Assembly: GCA_023512835.1 (NCBI GenBank)
Contig: CM042092.1
Span: 13,552,498 to 13,616,497 of the forward strand
Reading direction: 5' to 3'
Source: Taxillus chinensis
Taxonomy: Eukaryota; Streptophyta; Magnoliopsida; Santalales; Loranthaceae
DNA length: 64,000 bases
How positions within the stretch are numbered: position 1 is the first letter of the stretch; each line of letters opens with the position of its first letter. A model generated the notes under the pieces. The model did not search any database and was not told the DNA's origin. It saw only the letters and a list, made by a program, of their open reading frames with translations. Below, in pieces: positions 48,747-59,826 of the stretch. The position numbers and the translations under genes were made by a program.

Positions 48747-51119
48747 AATTAACAATTTTGGTGAAAATGGGGGAACACATTTACATGTAATATCTGGAAC
48801 CATCAAATTTACAAGGCACCTTAGCTGCAAAAGTTATATCAATGTATGCCCATTAAAAACGAGGCCTTTTTGTATACAATTCCAATTCATATATCTCAGC
48901 AATGAAAACATATTTGCAGTTTTTTTGTATTTTTTTTTTTTTTTTGGGGGGGGGGGGGTGGTGAATGTAACTTCTATGTGATCTCGACTTGTGAGAAATC
49001 TCAAAGTCATCATTAGCCCCAAAATGAATAGAAGTTGCATTTTTTTCATAGATTGGGAACTCAAGTTATGTGAATATGTAAAGTATATATTGGGGGAAAT
49101 ATAGTGCTTACTTTCGGTTTTGCTAGTGGGTTGAAAATAAAGTACAAGAAAAAAATGATGAAAAGGCATGTCTTGAGCCTAAATTATTTTTACTTTCTTC
49201 AATTGACTAGTGCTATTGTTATTGTGGCATTTATTTATCCCTTTAATTGATAACATCGTGTGTAAATCAGGTTCGAAACTATAGCCCTCTTCCAGAAATC
49301 AACAACAGTATCAAGGTTTGTACAAGAATTTGTGTTTTTTTATTTTTGTTTTGTAGCAGCTGTGTCCTCTACATGATCATGACCTCATTTTTGTTGGATA
49401 TGTATGTGAAACCTGTAACGCAAATCGCCTGTCTCAGATGATTGATTTAAATGGATCCTGTTGCATGTGGTCTGTACTTATCGAGTAGAATCAGTTGATA
49501 AACATCAATTAATTGAAAAGAATGGCAATTCTGAGCTTATGGATAGCTTTATGATGCTGCAGCATTTAACTATAGTATGATACAGCTTTATTTCTTTCTT
49601 TTTTTCTTTATAAAAATTTTATAATCGATTTCCTTCTGCAGATGGAAGTTGGAATTGAAGATTGCCTTCATATTGAATTTGAGTACAACAAAAACAAGTA
49701 AGTCAAATGTGATTTGTTCTATTTGATTGTAGCGGATGCTTCTAGGGGGTTATGTTTTTTGCCAGGGCCCAAAAAACAGCTAATCTTTAGATATATTGAA
49801 CGTAAACAAGAATTATAGTTGTCCAGGTTCAGGTTGGTGTTCTTCAGAAAAGGAAACTGAAAGTCCTTTTATTCAACCATTGGCTGACCCTGGCTGCTTA
49901 TAGATCTGGTTGTCCAGGATGTATGAGTGCCTTGAGAAAATATGATCTAAACATATTGGAGCATGGTGGCAAATCATTTTGTAATTATTAATATTGCTTA
50001 ATTATAATTATTAAAATCATTTTGTAATTCTTCCTCCATTAAAGTTTATGTTAGAGTAAAATTATGTAATTATTAATATCGCTTATATCATGTAGGTATC
50101 ATCTGAAAGACGTTATCATCGGGAAAATATATTTTCTTCTTGTAAGAATCAAGCTAAAAAACATGGATCTTGAGATTAGGCGCCGAGAATCAACTGGATC
50201 TGGGGCCAACACTCATGTTGAGACAGAAACACTTGCTAAATTTGAGTTGATGGATGGTGCACCAGTAAGAGGTATACTGTTACCCCCCTAAATGTTTTTA
50301 GCCTTTGCCATCGAGGCTGGTTGTGGGCTTCATATGAGCCCTTATAATATCTTATTTTCTGTTAGTATCATGAATTATCATTTCAGAATCAATTGCAGGT
50401 CACCTGGACTACTTTAGATCACTAGCGTAGGGAGGAAAAGATGTTGAACTGCTTGGTGATATAAAGTTTTGATGCGGCAATTTTGTTCATATATTCATAA
50501 TCACTTAACGAATTCCCATGGTAATGGGCACCTGAACCATGGAACAGTGCTAGTTAGACTTCAAGATGAGGCAGAGTAGAACCATAATGGAATTAAAAAA
50601 ATAAAAATACTTTCAAATCTAGGATGATTAGCACTAGCTTGAGTTTGTGCTGTTTGAAGCACTGAGCTGGTTCAAACTTTAGGAATTATGTCACAAATAT
50701 GATAATAGATGATATGTTATCTGAAAAGAACAAGAAATTTCATGCTCCTGCCCCTGTACAAGAAATACCTGGTGTGCATGTCAACAGTCTGATCTCATAA
50801 AATTGTTTTGTTTGTACTTGAGTAGAAGCTATTAGGGGGTTGGAAGAGTTTGAGTGGTTATGAATTTTGTTGACTTGAATTTAGTGCAGTTTCATTCCGT
50901 GTATTGATGCGGAGACTCTCTGCTATGCTTGCTTTTACAGGGGAATCGATTCCGATCAGGCTGTTTCTTAGCCCTTACGAACTGACACCGACACACCGCA
51001 ACATCAACAACAAATTCAGTGTGAAGTACTATTTGAACCTTGTTCTTGTTGATGAAGAAGACCGTCGATATTTTAAACAGCAGGAAATCACAATATACCG
51101 GCTTCCAGAGAATTCCTGA
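38446..51119 (+). CDS. VPS26A: Retromer subunit VPS26, 301 aa
   Basis: VPS26 is the arrestin-fold subunit of the retromer core (VPS26-VPS29-VPS35), which recycles vacuolar sorting receptors from prevacuolar/endosomal membranes. Exons: 38446-38448 (ATG only), 38584-38658, 45677-45751, 45848-45920, 47142-47186, 47414-47525, 48577-48643, 49271-49315, 49642-49697, 50096-50271 and 50941-51119. All borders are GT-AG and the frame is open for 301 codons plus TGA. Diagnostic segments are [119 protein letters not shown] and [19 protein letters not shown]. The family length is about 300 aa. Intron 2 is 7018 bp because of a copia element with a nested LINE. Intron 4 has a duplicated acceptor. Intron 10 has a diverged copy downstream of the gene. 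The N-terminal half is split into small exons, as is usual for this family. Confidence 0.97.
38764..39163 (-). repeat. 3' LTR of the VPS26-intron copia element
   Basis: This LTR matches 44078-44488 along its length: 'tggatttg..caaacctga.agaatgta' at one end, 'atagcaaaataatcacagca' and 'gaggatgggtctataaata' in the middle, and 'acaccac..ttca.aaaata' at the other end. The ends in element orientation are TGAAC...ATCCA. Many mismatches and small indels separate the two LTRs. Confidence 0.85.
39725..41192 (+). mobile_element. 5'-truncated L1-type LINE nested in the copia element
   Basis: ORF2 C-terminal segments follow in order: [35 protein letters not shown] at about 39745, [33 protein letters not shown], and the zf-RVT region ([20 protein letters not shown]...[20 protein letters not shown]...[19 protein letters not shown], about 40619-40830). 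Frameshifts and stops abound. The 3' end is 'aaattattcttacttgaaaaaaa' at about 41192, after which copia sequence resumes. It is a relative of the LINE in AP-1 sigma intron 1. Confidence 0.82.
44078..44488 (-). repeat. 5' LTR of the VPS26-intron copia element
   Basis: Partner of 38764-39163. In element orientation it contains a TATTTATAGACCCATCC box that could act as the TATA region. The five bases outside the two LTRs (ttgta before 38764, gaaaa after 44488) do not match, so the target duplication has decayed or the borders are a few bases off. Confidence 0.85.
44715..45178. mobile_element. AT-rich MITE-like element in VPS26 intron 2
   Basis: The left end 'ggctatttggtataggtttc' plus 'aaatctgtgtttttgaattc' is roughly complementary to the right end, which reads in reverse 'gggcctgattagtacgtgtt' plus 'tatgtttttgtgttttga'. 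The interior is AT-rich without coding capacity. Similar 'gtttttgaaaacag' phrases recur at 51610-52030 and 63225-63665. The borders are approximate. Confidence 0.4.
46887..47150 (+). repeat. Tandem duplication over VPS26 intron 4 / exon 5 acceptor
   Basis: 'gctagatactgcttc' occurs at 46903 and 47031, and both copies continue through 'cttttggtctctt', 'ctgctttgagggagta' and 'aacgaagtt.tgtt'. The upstream copy ends with CACAG before 46999 followed by agatgtattg, matching the true TGCAG before 47142 and agatttattt of exon 5. The acceptor and about ten exon bases are therefore duplicated. The second copy is about 15 bp longer. Confidence 0.88.
50540..50850 (+). repeat. VPS26 intron 10 segment duplicated downstream, copy 1
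   Basis: Shared with 52100-52370 are 'gctagttagactt', 'gatgattag' and 'gcttgagtttg', 'ggttcaaactttagg', 'acaaatatgataatagatga', 'gaaaagaacaagaaatttca', 'gtgcatgtca.cagt' and 'ttgttttgtttgta'. Order and spacing are kept. The duplicated part has no coding sequence. Confidence 0.9.
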
Positions 51120-52981
51120 TTATCTTGTACGAAATTGGAAATTCATTTTGGCAAAAGATTTAATTTCATTATGCTGGGATCCCATAGAATTTCAGAGTGT
51201 AGAGTATATCTGGCTAGAACAAGAATACATTGAAGGGACTTGTATTTTTTGTGAATTCGGTGCCTTTTCTTCTTCTTCCCCATCTCTTTGTTTTTTTTCC
51301 CCCTTTTTGCTTTTTCCTTTTCTGTAACGAGAGGTGTTTGTGATTGTAGCTTTGAAACAGCATTGTACATGAGCAGATTATGGTCGCTAGTTTTACACTA
51401 TTAAAATCAATCAAATCATATTTGAGACCATGATTGCCACCTACAACATGTGCTGTTCTCGTTTGTCTTCAATTTGAATGATCATTGATGCAGAAAATTG
51501 TAATAGCCCAATTGCTTTGATAATTCCTCTTTTCCATGCCCCTTCATACGATAACTACCCAATTGCTTTAGTTTTTGTTGCCATGAATTTAAATTGGAAA
51601 AAAAATTAAAGGCATGTTTGTTTTTTATTTTTATTTTTGTTTTTAAATATGATAATTGAGGATAAAAAAATAAAAAACTAAAGGCATATTTGTCATTTGT
51701 TATTTATTTTTATTTTTATTTTTAAAATAAAATAACTATTTTTGAGATTTTTGTTTTCCCTTTTTGTTTTTGATAGTTGTTTGTTTACTTTTAGTTTTTG
51801 TATTCAAAATTTTTCAATTGCTTTAGTTTTTGTTGTTATGAGTTTTGATTTATATATTTTGTATTCTTAAAACTCAATAATTTAATTTTAGTTTTAAGCA
51901 TGTATGTTTTTTATGGGTTTTGATTTTTGTATTTTATGTTTTGTTTGAATTTATGTTAAATTTTAATTTGAAAATAATTTCTGTTTATTAAGAGAAATAA
52001 TGTGTTAAAAAGACAAAAACATACCTGAAGAATAATTAGCTGATACATTTTTACCAATCAAATTCTAAAGGCTTGAAATTAAATTTCATCTTAAACCTCT
52101 TTCCTGTGGAACCATGCTAGTTAGACTTTTAAATTTAGAATGATTAGCTCAGGCTTGAGTTTGGGCTATTTGAAGCACTGCATTGGTTCAAACTTTAGGG
52201 ATTATGGCACAAATATGATAATAGATGATATATTATTTGAAAAGAACAAGAAATTTCATGAACTCGCCCCTTGTACTAGGTTACTAGAAATACTTGTTGT
52301 GCATGTCACCAGTATTAATCTCGTAAAGTTGTTTTGTTTGTATGTAGGTGGAAGCAATTAGGGTCTTGAAAGCTATTTTTTCTTTTTTTTTCTTTTTACA
52401 AATCTTAATTTAAATTCAGTGACTAAGTTTGAAATGAGTGAAGAGTGTTATAGAAAGAAGAAAAGATAAGTAACCTTAACCTTTTCGATCAATCTTTCTT
52501 CCTTTGGATCAATATAGATAGATATGATGAATCTCTCACTTTGTCAATCCAATTCACTGAATTAGGTCAAACTCTAATAAAGAAAAGGAAAGAAAAAGAA
52601 ACGGAATATTACATATAGCAAGCTAGTATTTCACAATCTAGTATTATAGCAAGTTAAAGTCCAATGATCAACAATGTATCATCAGCAAATATTAAATATG
52701 TAGCAAAGAAAAAATAATATTTTAAAAAAATTTATATGCTAAAATTTAAAAGGTAATTTTTATCCATTTGCATTTACATATTAATTTCTAATTTTCGTCC
52801 GGATGTATTATTTTTAAAAATATAATTATTTTTAAAACAAATTAGGCAAACAGGATCTAATTATCTATTTGAATTTTGTAATTCTGTTTATGACAAGCAA
52901 TTTGTTTATGTGTTATTTTAATATAATTTCATATTTAATAATAATAATGACAACAGGCGTGTCCGTCACGCTCCCTTTCCC
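51120..52981. other. VPS26 3' UTR and spacer
   Basis: After the VPS26 3' untranslated region comes a T-rich stretch (51610-52030) of 'gtttttatttttgttttt' type that may be an old MITE. Next is the copied intron segment (52100-52370), then AT-rich DNA up to the TATA box at 52982. No gene is seen. Confidence 0.55.
52100..52370 (+). repeat. VPS26 intron 10 segment duplicated downstream, copy 2
   Basis: This is the diverged second copy of 50540-50850, lying about 1 kb past the VPS26 stop codon. A 73-codon open stretch inside it (52140-52361) is accidental, since the intronic copy does not keep it. Confidence 0.88.
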
Positions 52982-52990
52982 CTATATAAG
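52982..52990 (+). promoter_or_regulatory. TATA box upstream of the CCCH-like ORF
   Basis: The sequence ctatataag sits in cccctatataagaaatctccc, followed after about 30 bp by a CT-rich leader (tctctgctctctgctctcc). This is a classic plant core promoter. It argues that the downstream ORF is, or recently was, transcribed. Confidence 0.6.
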
Positions 52991-53293
52991 AAATCTCCCA
53001 CCGACACTACGCGTATAGTTTACGCTGATCTCTCTGCTCTCTGCTCTCCGATCCAATTTCAAAATTCGATCTGGGGGGCAACCTCGATTTGGGATTTTGC
53101 TGCTCTAACGACATACGAAACACGCAAGCAAGCAATCCAGGCTCTTTGTTGGAACCAATTCGAATCTTCTTTAAGAGTTTGCTCGCATTTTTAGGGTTTC
53201 GTCTTGGATTTTGTTTTTTTTTTTTAAATTTCATTTGCTTGGTTTTCTTTTGTTCTTCGTTTGCTTTTTGTTCTTGTTTTTCGTTTGTTTCTT

Positions 53294-53983
53294 ATGATGG
53301 ATGCAGGTGGAGTTGTTCTTGTTCCAGTTCAAACCCCAACCCCAAGCCGACGAAGGCGACCGAGGAGAAGACGAGCAGCAAGAAGCGGCAGAAGGGGTGG
53401 AAAAGACGACGGAGGTATCATCGATCCAATATCTCTCTCTCTTCATAACCCCAATTGCATGATTGCTTCTGTTACGTCTTTACTGGGTACTGCTGTTGGT
53501 GTTGAGAATGAAAGAAGTCCTCAAGAAATTTATGAGGCTATGTTGCGAAATTATCTGTTGAACCAAAAGAGGGTTTATGGTTTGAGACCAACAGTTGGTC
53601 AGGACACCTCCATAAGCAGTCGCCTCGGGGGAAGGATTAAACTCCCGGTTAATAATGGCTGTGAGGAAAGGGAAAGGGATAGGGAAAGGGAAGCGGCAAG
53701 GGGATCTGTTTGGGACAGATTGTCACCTGAAATACCCAAACGCCGAAGCTTGAGAGATAGAATCAAATGGCCAGTGGAGGCAGAGGATTTGGGCAATGAG
53801 GGGAGCAATGTCAGGAGAAGCCCTTTCATTAGCAGAAACTTGCTGGATGACGCTGCTTTCGCTGGTCCAAAAGGTCTTGTAGGGCTGAAAACTGGGAAGT
53901 CGGATGACCCGTTGCAATCCTTTGAAGGGCCAAAACCTCTCTGTGTTATTCTAAAGCGGAAAAGAGAAGCTATCGATTATTGA
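53294..53983 (+). CDS. Intronless ORF like the C-terminal half of plant CCCH zinc-finger proteins, 229 aa
   Basis: The ORF can start at ATGs at 53294 or 53297. Residues about 20-45 are arginine-rich. Then come an LGGRIKLP block, an acidic/arginine ERERDRERE stretch, two DRL/DRI repeats (RGSVWDRLSPEIPKRRSLRDRIKWP), an FAGPKGL segment and a SFEGPKPLCVILKRKREA end. From memory, this order (SRLGGRI, RLRDRIK, FAGPKSL, FEGPKPLS.ILKRKR) matches the C-terminal half of plant CCCH proteins of the C3H17 kind, but no CCCH finger is present. After the TGA a shifted frame stays fairly acidic (AYNEHLRSMKYDGIKCGEN, stop, DPQDVEDAHDL), as if a longer C-terminus had been lost. It could be a truncated paralogue, a retrocopy or a pseudogene. 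The 5' part is open in all three forward frames, so the true N-terminus is uncertain. Confidence 0.55.
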   Translation: MMDAGGVVLVPVQTPTPSRRRRPRRRRAARSGRRGGKDDGGIIDPISLSLHNPNCMIASVTSLLGTAVGVENERSPQEIYEAMLRNYLLNQKRVYGLRPTVGQDTSISSRLGGRIKLPVNNGCEERERDREREAARGSVWDRLSPEIPKRRSLRDRIKWPVEAEDLGNEGSNVRRSPFISRNLLDDAAFAGPKGLVGLKTGKSDDPLQSFEGPKPLCVILKRKREAIDY

Positions 53984-55603
53984 GGGTATGCTTACAATGA
54001 GCATCTCCGAAGTATGAAATACGATGGCATAAAGTGTGGTGAAAATTAGGACCCTCAAGATGTTGAAGACGCACATGACCTTGTTAAGTCCTTAGTTAGG
54101 CAATGGTTAAACAGAGCGATTCATGTTTGCAGTGTCGTTGAATTGAACAATTCCCCTCTCCCTCCCCCCATTGTATTTCCTACCTTGTAATGAAATTCAA
54201 TACATAATCTTTGAAATGTGGTCATCATTTTTTTTTTTTCGTCCATTGCACGTTTGCACGTTTCTTCTTCTTCCTGTTCTTTATTATTGTTATTATTATG
54301 AGAAACAGTTGCTTAAGTGTGTTTATTTTCTTGGTTGCATCTGTTTACCGATATTCATACTGTTTAATTTATCTATTAAATCTGACGACTTTACTATTAG
54401 TTTTTTTCGTTGTTGTTGGGGCTCTTTTCCTTGTCGACTTAAGTCTTAATGACTAGGGAAACGTGATAACCATTTGAAGTTTGAAGTGACCTTTAAAATA
54501 CAAAAATTAAATGAACCTATATAGCTTGCGATTATCGAAACTTCTTTTCGTGTAATGTCTGGATTGTGTGATTCTTAGATTCATTAACTAACTAGAGTGT
54601 CAAATATCGGGGTGATGTTCTCATGAAATCGTCAAATATTTTATCTCCCTGCTTTCGAATTTCATTAAATGCATTTGTCCTTATTATATTTGTCCAATTG
54701 ATAATCATCCTCCACGATGAAACCAGTAGAGGTGCGCATACCTGCAAGGTTTTGACCCAAAGCCCAAAAGTTTTATTTAATTTGTGTTTTTAAATTGTGT
54801 TTTTTGTCAAAAGTTGTCTGAATTTTGCGTGGGTGGGTGAATAAATAATAATAATAAATAAATTGACTTATTGTTGTAGATAAGGTGCACCATGGGTGAT
54901 GGCTAGCGTTTACAGTAGGGTTGCCAGTATTTTATCATAAAAAGTTTTATTTTCAAATAGAATATAGGTAATCCTATGAAAACTCATAAAAAATAATAAT
55001 AATATCAAAAAACCATATGCAAATTACTTGCAAACGTAGCTAGTATCATGGTGAATAAGCATTTTCTTTTTAGTGCGTAAGAATCTCAGCCGACGGAACA
55101 ACCAACCCTGCAAAATAACAAGGTCGTGCATTTTTATAATAATAAATAAATAAATAAAGTTTATGCGTCCTAATCTCCTTCCGAGTTATAATAGAACTGT
55201 AAAATATCATGAATTTTGCAAGTAAGAAGCTCTATTGCACAGAAACAGCACACGAACAGGAACAGATACAGACTGGTATATTTACCAAAAAAAAGTGAAA
55301 AAAAAAAATATTACCACAATACAGAATACTTCGTGAGCTAACAGTAACAAAATGGCCAACACTTGAATCTTGCGACTTTTACGACCAAAAGGGAAAAATG
55401 GGAAAACTGGTATGAAAAAAACAAAAACAGAAAGTTGTCAATATAAAAGCTTACCCTTCGATCTTAGTCCCCAATTCTGGGTACACAACTATCTCTCATA
55501 TACACCGATCTCAAATTGAATACACCCACGGTTACACAATAACTGCAACTGCTTACAGGTCATGTTATTCTTTTCACCGTGCTAAGAATTACCATGTGGT
55601 CAG
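53984..55603. other. Convergent spacer between the CCCH-like ORF and the MFS gene
   Basis: The first 250 bp contain the decayed continuation of the ORF and a probable 3' end ('ttgtaatgaaattcaataca' at 54185-54204). The remainder is AT-rich with (ATA)n and (AAAT)n runs near 54845, 54990 and 55137. The MFS 3' untranslated region lies at the right end. No further gene is seen. Confidence 0.55.
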
Positions 55604-58600
55604 TTAGGCGCGTAAGGGTTCTTCCTCCACTTCTTTATCCTTCGTCGCTGCCCAATCCTGTGCCCCTGTAATGAACATATTCGTCCATAACTATAAGAAA
55701 CATGAACCAACAAACCACAAATCTACCCAATAATAAGAACATGTTAACTTCAAAGGCTATGGTCATCTTACTTGTCTTGTCCGCAAGCACCATGAGGCGC
55801 CTTTGCAAAATAGATGCCACAAAGAGGAAAATTGAGCACATGCTGAACATAACAGTGATGGGGAATGCATTAACCTGCACACAGAAAAACATAAGTGTAA
55901 GTAAAAGGAAATATACTTGTGTTCTATGTTCTATCATATATCTTGAAAAAAAAAAAGGTTCGTTTCTGGGCCTAAGCGGTAGCAAAAAATAAAACTATAT
56001 AATGGGTCATACCGGCTCAGGAGCAAGCAAGAACTCATGGATCAATATGTAATAAGTCAAAGGGTCAGGGGCAATTAAAAACTCGCGCGGGCCATTATTG
56101 GCTCAAGGAGTTAGGCTAGCAAAGAATCATACAGATGTGCCTGGGTGCACCACCCCTAGCAAAATGGATCTCAAATTATGCGACAATAAAATGCAGTGTG
56201 AATAGTGTGTGTGTGTGTGTGGGGGGGGGGGGTAGACCTCCATAAGCAAAATGATACAAATACAGCAAAAGGGTAACATACATTGTACAACACGACACAG
56301 ACAAAGACATTGAGAGGAATGCGAAAGAAGTTCATAATGGTACTCCTGGCTTCCTCCGGAATGTATTGGGACCTCATTTTCATGATTGATGGCCAGAATA
56401 TTCCAACACAAGCCTCAAAGATACAGAACCCAATAATCTGGATACAGCCGGTGAATGAGATGCTTCCACCTTTCACTTGAGAAGGGGTTACCAAGAACTG
56501 TTCCAAAATCAGTACCATCAAAAATGATAATGACCTGCCTGGGAATTTAAAGATAAAATAAAAAAATAGTAATAAAAAACATACAGATGCCACAATGGGG
56601 AGCATGAGAGAAGTGGCAGAGACAACAAAAACAATCTGCATGTAGCTCTCAACTCTAACACACGTGCGAGCCATCAGCCGAGACGCAATAGTGCTTCCCA
56701 ACATTGAACCCAACATGAAAGTTGCAAAGATGAAACCATGGGGAATCTCCTCATCATTTGGGCTCAAAGCAGGAGTCCAGAGGAAAACAAAAGTGTACAT
56801 TGAACCTTCAAACAGTGACTGTATTGCACCCAGCAGTGCAATTTTCTCATCTACAGAAAAAAAAGAAGGAAACCCAACAAAGTATAAGGAGAACATATAT
56901 AAAACTGAGCAGCTGATAGAACACTGAATTCAAATTTTCAACACAAGAAGCAAAAGCTAGGTTTTATCGATTGGGAAGGCCACTAGTACCCGTGAAGACT
57001 TAATATAAATATAAATGAATCTGAAACTAAAAAACCGAAGGATGCACACTGGTGCAAAACAAAAAAGGGAAAATGTTAGATAATATTTTCAGGAAATGTA
57101 TGCATAAAAGGCTACATGAGAGAAAAATAGGTGCTGAATGCTGCAAAGGGATCTAAAGATCCATGTTTATGCTTGGAAAGGTAATGATTCAAGACAAATG
57201 AAGATTCTAAGCATCTGTGGCAACTGTAGCTAAAGAATAGTTGATATATATAAGCAAGTTTAGCGGACTACCCGAAGCAATGGCCACAGCAGCACCCTTA
57301 AACTGTGTAAGCAGGTCTTTGCTCTCTGAAGGGTCACCATAGTTCTCAGTCCAAGATGACAAAATGATAGCCATACCAATTGCAAGAAAACATGAAGCAG
57401 CATCAAAAGGGGCCACAGGGCCAAGACTGAAACTATCAACGAGTAAATTTCCAAACAATCCAGAAAGGATGGCAACAAGACCATTGCCAAGAAAAATTGC
57501 CTTTGAGAATGTCACTGACAGCCATTGCTGTTCAAAGCCTCTCTGCAAGGATAACAGACCAGTCAAGCAATATCTCAACAGATAGGACAGTTTGAAAGAA
57601 GAAATACATGTCAGGTGACACTTGCACATGCATGGTAGTCCTTGCGCATGCACACCAAACTTTCGCATGGAAGTAATGTTCAGGTCTTTGAAACCCAACA
57701 AACATGGAAGTAAAACAGAGAAAGATGGTGTCCTTGTGCATGCATGCATGTTCGTGCTAAAGAATCCAAGACAGAGAAATGCATAATGTCTTGTGCAGCT
57801 TTCATGCCAAGACCACCAAACAATGATAAGTTGTGACCACTATAAATTATGGATGGAAAATGCTTCTAACAGACAAGTAAAAGTATCAGGTTGAGCCCCA
57901 TTTTTTCTTTAAAAAAAATTAACAAAATGAGTGGAACTGGTATATTCTAGGGGTGAGCATCGGTCGGTTCGGTCGGTTTGTATATAATTTTTAAACCAAA
58001 CCAACGACATTCGGTTTGAAAAAAATTCAAACCAAAACCAATAAATAAATGTTAAAAACCATTGGTTTTGGTTCGGTTCGGTGCATAAAAATTCGGTTCG
58101 GTTCATCGGTTTGAATCAATTTTTGAATTTTAATGTCAAATAAAAAAATACATTCATTTTAATTCTTAAACATTATCACCAATCCAATAGTATCGGTTTT
58201 CCAAAAATAAAAACCAAATAAACCAATATAATTTTAAAAACCAAATTTTTTCGGTCCAAATGGTTTGGTTCGGTTCGGTTCATCTGTTTGGTTCGGTTCT
58301 TGATCACCCCTAGTATATTCACATGAATGAACAGTCAATCAATTCTCATCTTAAGGGCATAGCATGGACCCTTACCTTATTGTGTTCTGCAACAAGCCAG
58401 GATTCAAATGCTGAAAATAGGAGAGACGTTGCAATACCTCCCAGAATACGGCCTAACATCAAAACCCTATACTGGGACGAATGTTTTGTCATGCAGCTCA
58501 ATATATATGCTATGCAGTAAGTCACACATGCCCTCTTTCGACCCCTGAGTTCAGTCATCAGAGCATCAAGGTATTAGCAATCGAAACATAAAATATACAT

Positions 58601-59310
58601 ACTCCAAACAAGTAAGTGGGGACAAAATTTTAGAAAAAAACAAAAATCTTACTGCTTGTCAGCCAGAGATCCAACAACTGTCCCAAAAAGCATGGAGGAC
58701 CCAAAACCAGCAATGAATAGTTGTCCAATCTCACCCTTCCCGAAACCATAGTGGCTGTAGAGGAAGTACACATACGGGCCCTGCAACCAGTCCCCAGCTA
58801 TTGCCGGATCAACCCATATTTCTTAGAAGAGAAAAAACAAAGAATAAAGAACAAATAGAGTGGGATACGTACATATATCCAATCAGTTTTACTACTGACT
58901 GCAGTTGATAATATTGTTGTGTTTAAGGTTCAATTTAAAACATTAAAAAATTGTATAAAGCACCTTTGTTTAATTAGGCGAAGGTTCTTATCTATGTAAT
59001 TGTAAAAATGATCAATTGATGAAGGTAGGAGTAAATTAAACCATGAAATGGAGCATACAAATATATTTGCTTTTTTTAAAAAATCCCAATGATCTTGCAC
59101 AATTAGTATTATTAAAAGAAAAAACGAAATCAAATATCAATAAAGTGAACAACGCAGCGATTCAGCCAATGGAGAAAACAAAAACATGAACCTTAGCCAT
59201 TACCAGAAAACAGGAAATATAAAGTTAACATAAAATGTAGAAAATCTTCAAAATCAACCTCAAAATTACAACAAAACAACGATTAACATCGGTCACCGCA
59301 CATAACCTCA

Positions 59311-59341
<31 letters not shown>

Positions 59342-59724
59342 CACAAAACACGCGCGCGCACAGCGAGAGATCTCAAATCCCTAGTTCAAAATTTCAAAGA
59401 CCAGACATTGCGAACGCGTTGAGGACACAGATCTAAACGGAATTGCACAACACGGATCGAATGAAATCAAAAAAAAAAAAAAGAAGAAGCGTAGAACAAC
59501 AGAAACATGCGAGATCGTAAATGCGAATGGGGCGGGAGGCGAAGGCAGATCGGGAGGTTTTGTTTGTGTTTACCCATCATGAGAGAGTAGACGAGAAGGT
59601 AGTTGTTCTTGAAGGCATTGAAAGGCTGAGAGGTGTTGATTCGATCCTTGTTGGACTTGCTCAGCTCCAGAGCAGCCACGACCGCTCCGAGAGCCCCGAA
59701 GAGGAGGTAGTAGAACATCTCCAT
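55604..59724 (-). CDS. Major facilitator transporter, MFSD5 / molybdate-anion (MOT2) type, 460 aa
   Basis: This is a multi-pass membrane carrier of the MFS_5 family; algal and animal members have been linked to molybdate uptake. Exons on the minus strand are 59724-59574, 58797-58653, 58544-58376, 57542-57272, 56850-56585, 56497-56282, 55874-55772 and 55665-55604. All have GT-AG borders and the frame is open for 460 codons plus TAA. Landmarks: MEMFYYLLFGALGAVVAALE at the N-terminus, NNYLLVYSLMMAGDWLQGPY, GSSMLFGTVVGSLADKQGRK (the MFS loop 2-3 signature), SSQYRVLMLGRILGGIATSL, APFDAASCFLAIGMAIILSS, SLFEGSMYTFVFLWTPALSP and ACVGIFWPSIMKMRSQYIPE. Repeated hydrophobic segments fit about 12 membrane spans. 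A GA microsatellite lies about 40 bp upstream of the ATG. Intron 3 carries a hAT MITE and intron 5 a diverged copy of no known element. The substrate in plants is not established. Confidence 0.95.
57948..58312. mobile_element. hAT-superfamily MITE, 365 bp, with 8-bp target duplication
   Basis: The element begins taggggtgagca and ends tgatcacccccta-like (tgatcacccc ta), so its ends are inverted repeats with one mismatch. It is flanked on both sides by the 8-base gtatattc (57940-57947 and 58313-58320). An 8-bp duplication is the hallmark of hAT insertion. The interior is rich in ggttcggtt / aaccaaacc phrases, giving strong self-complementarity. There is no transposase. It sits in intron 3 of the MFS gene. 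Confidence 0.92.
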
Positions 59725-59760
59725 TGCCGCACAGACGCAGCGAGTGTGTGTGTGTAATGC

Positions 59761-59762
<2 letters not shown>

Positions 59763-59808
<46 letters not shown>

Positions 59809-59826
59809 TGTGTGTGTGTGTGTGTT
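59763..59826. repeat. (GA)n then (GT)n microsatellite in MFS leader
   Basis: About 43 bases of GA repeat are followed by about 18 bases of TG repeat, 39 bases upstream of the MFS start codon. On the gene strand this reads as AC then CT repeats and probably lies in the 5' untranslated region. Confidence 0.85.
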
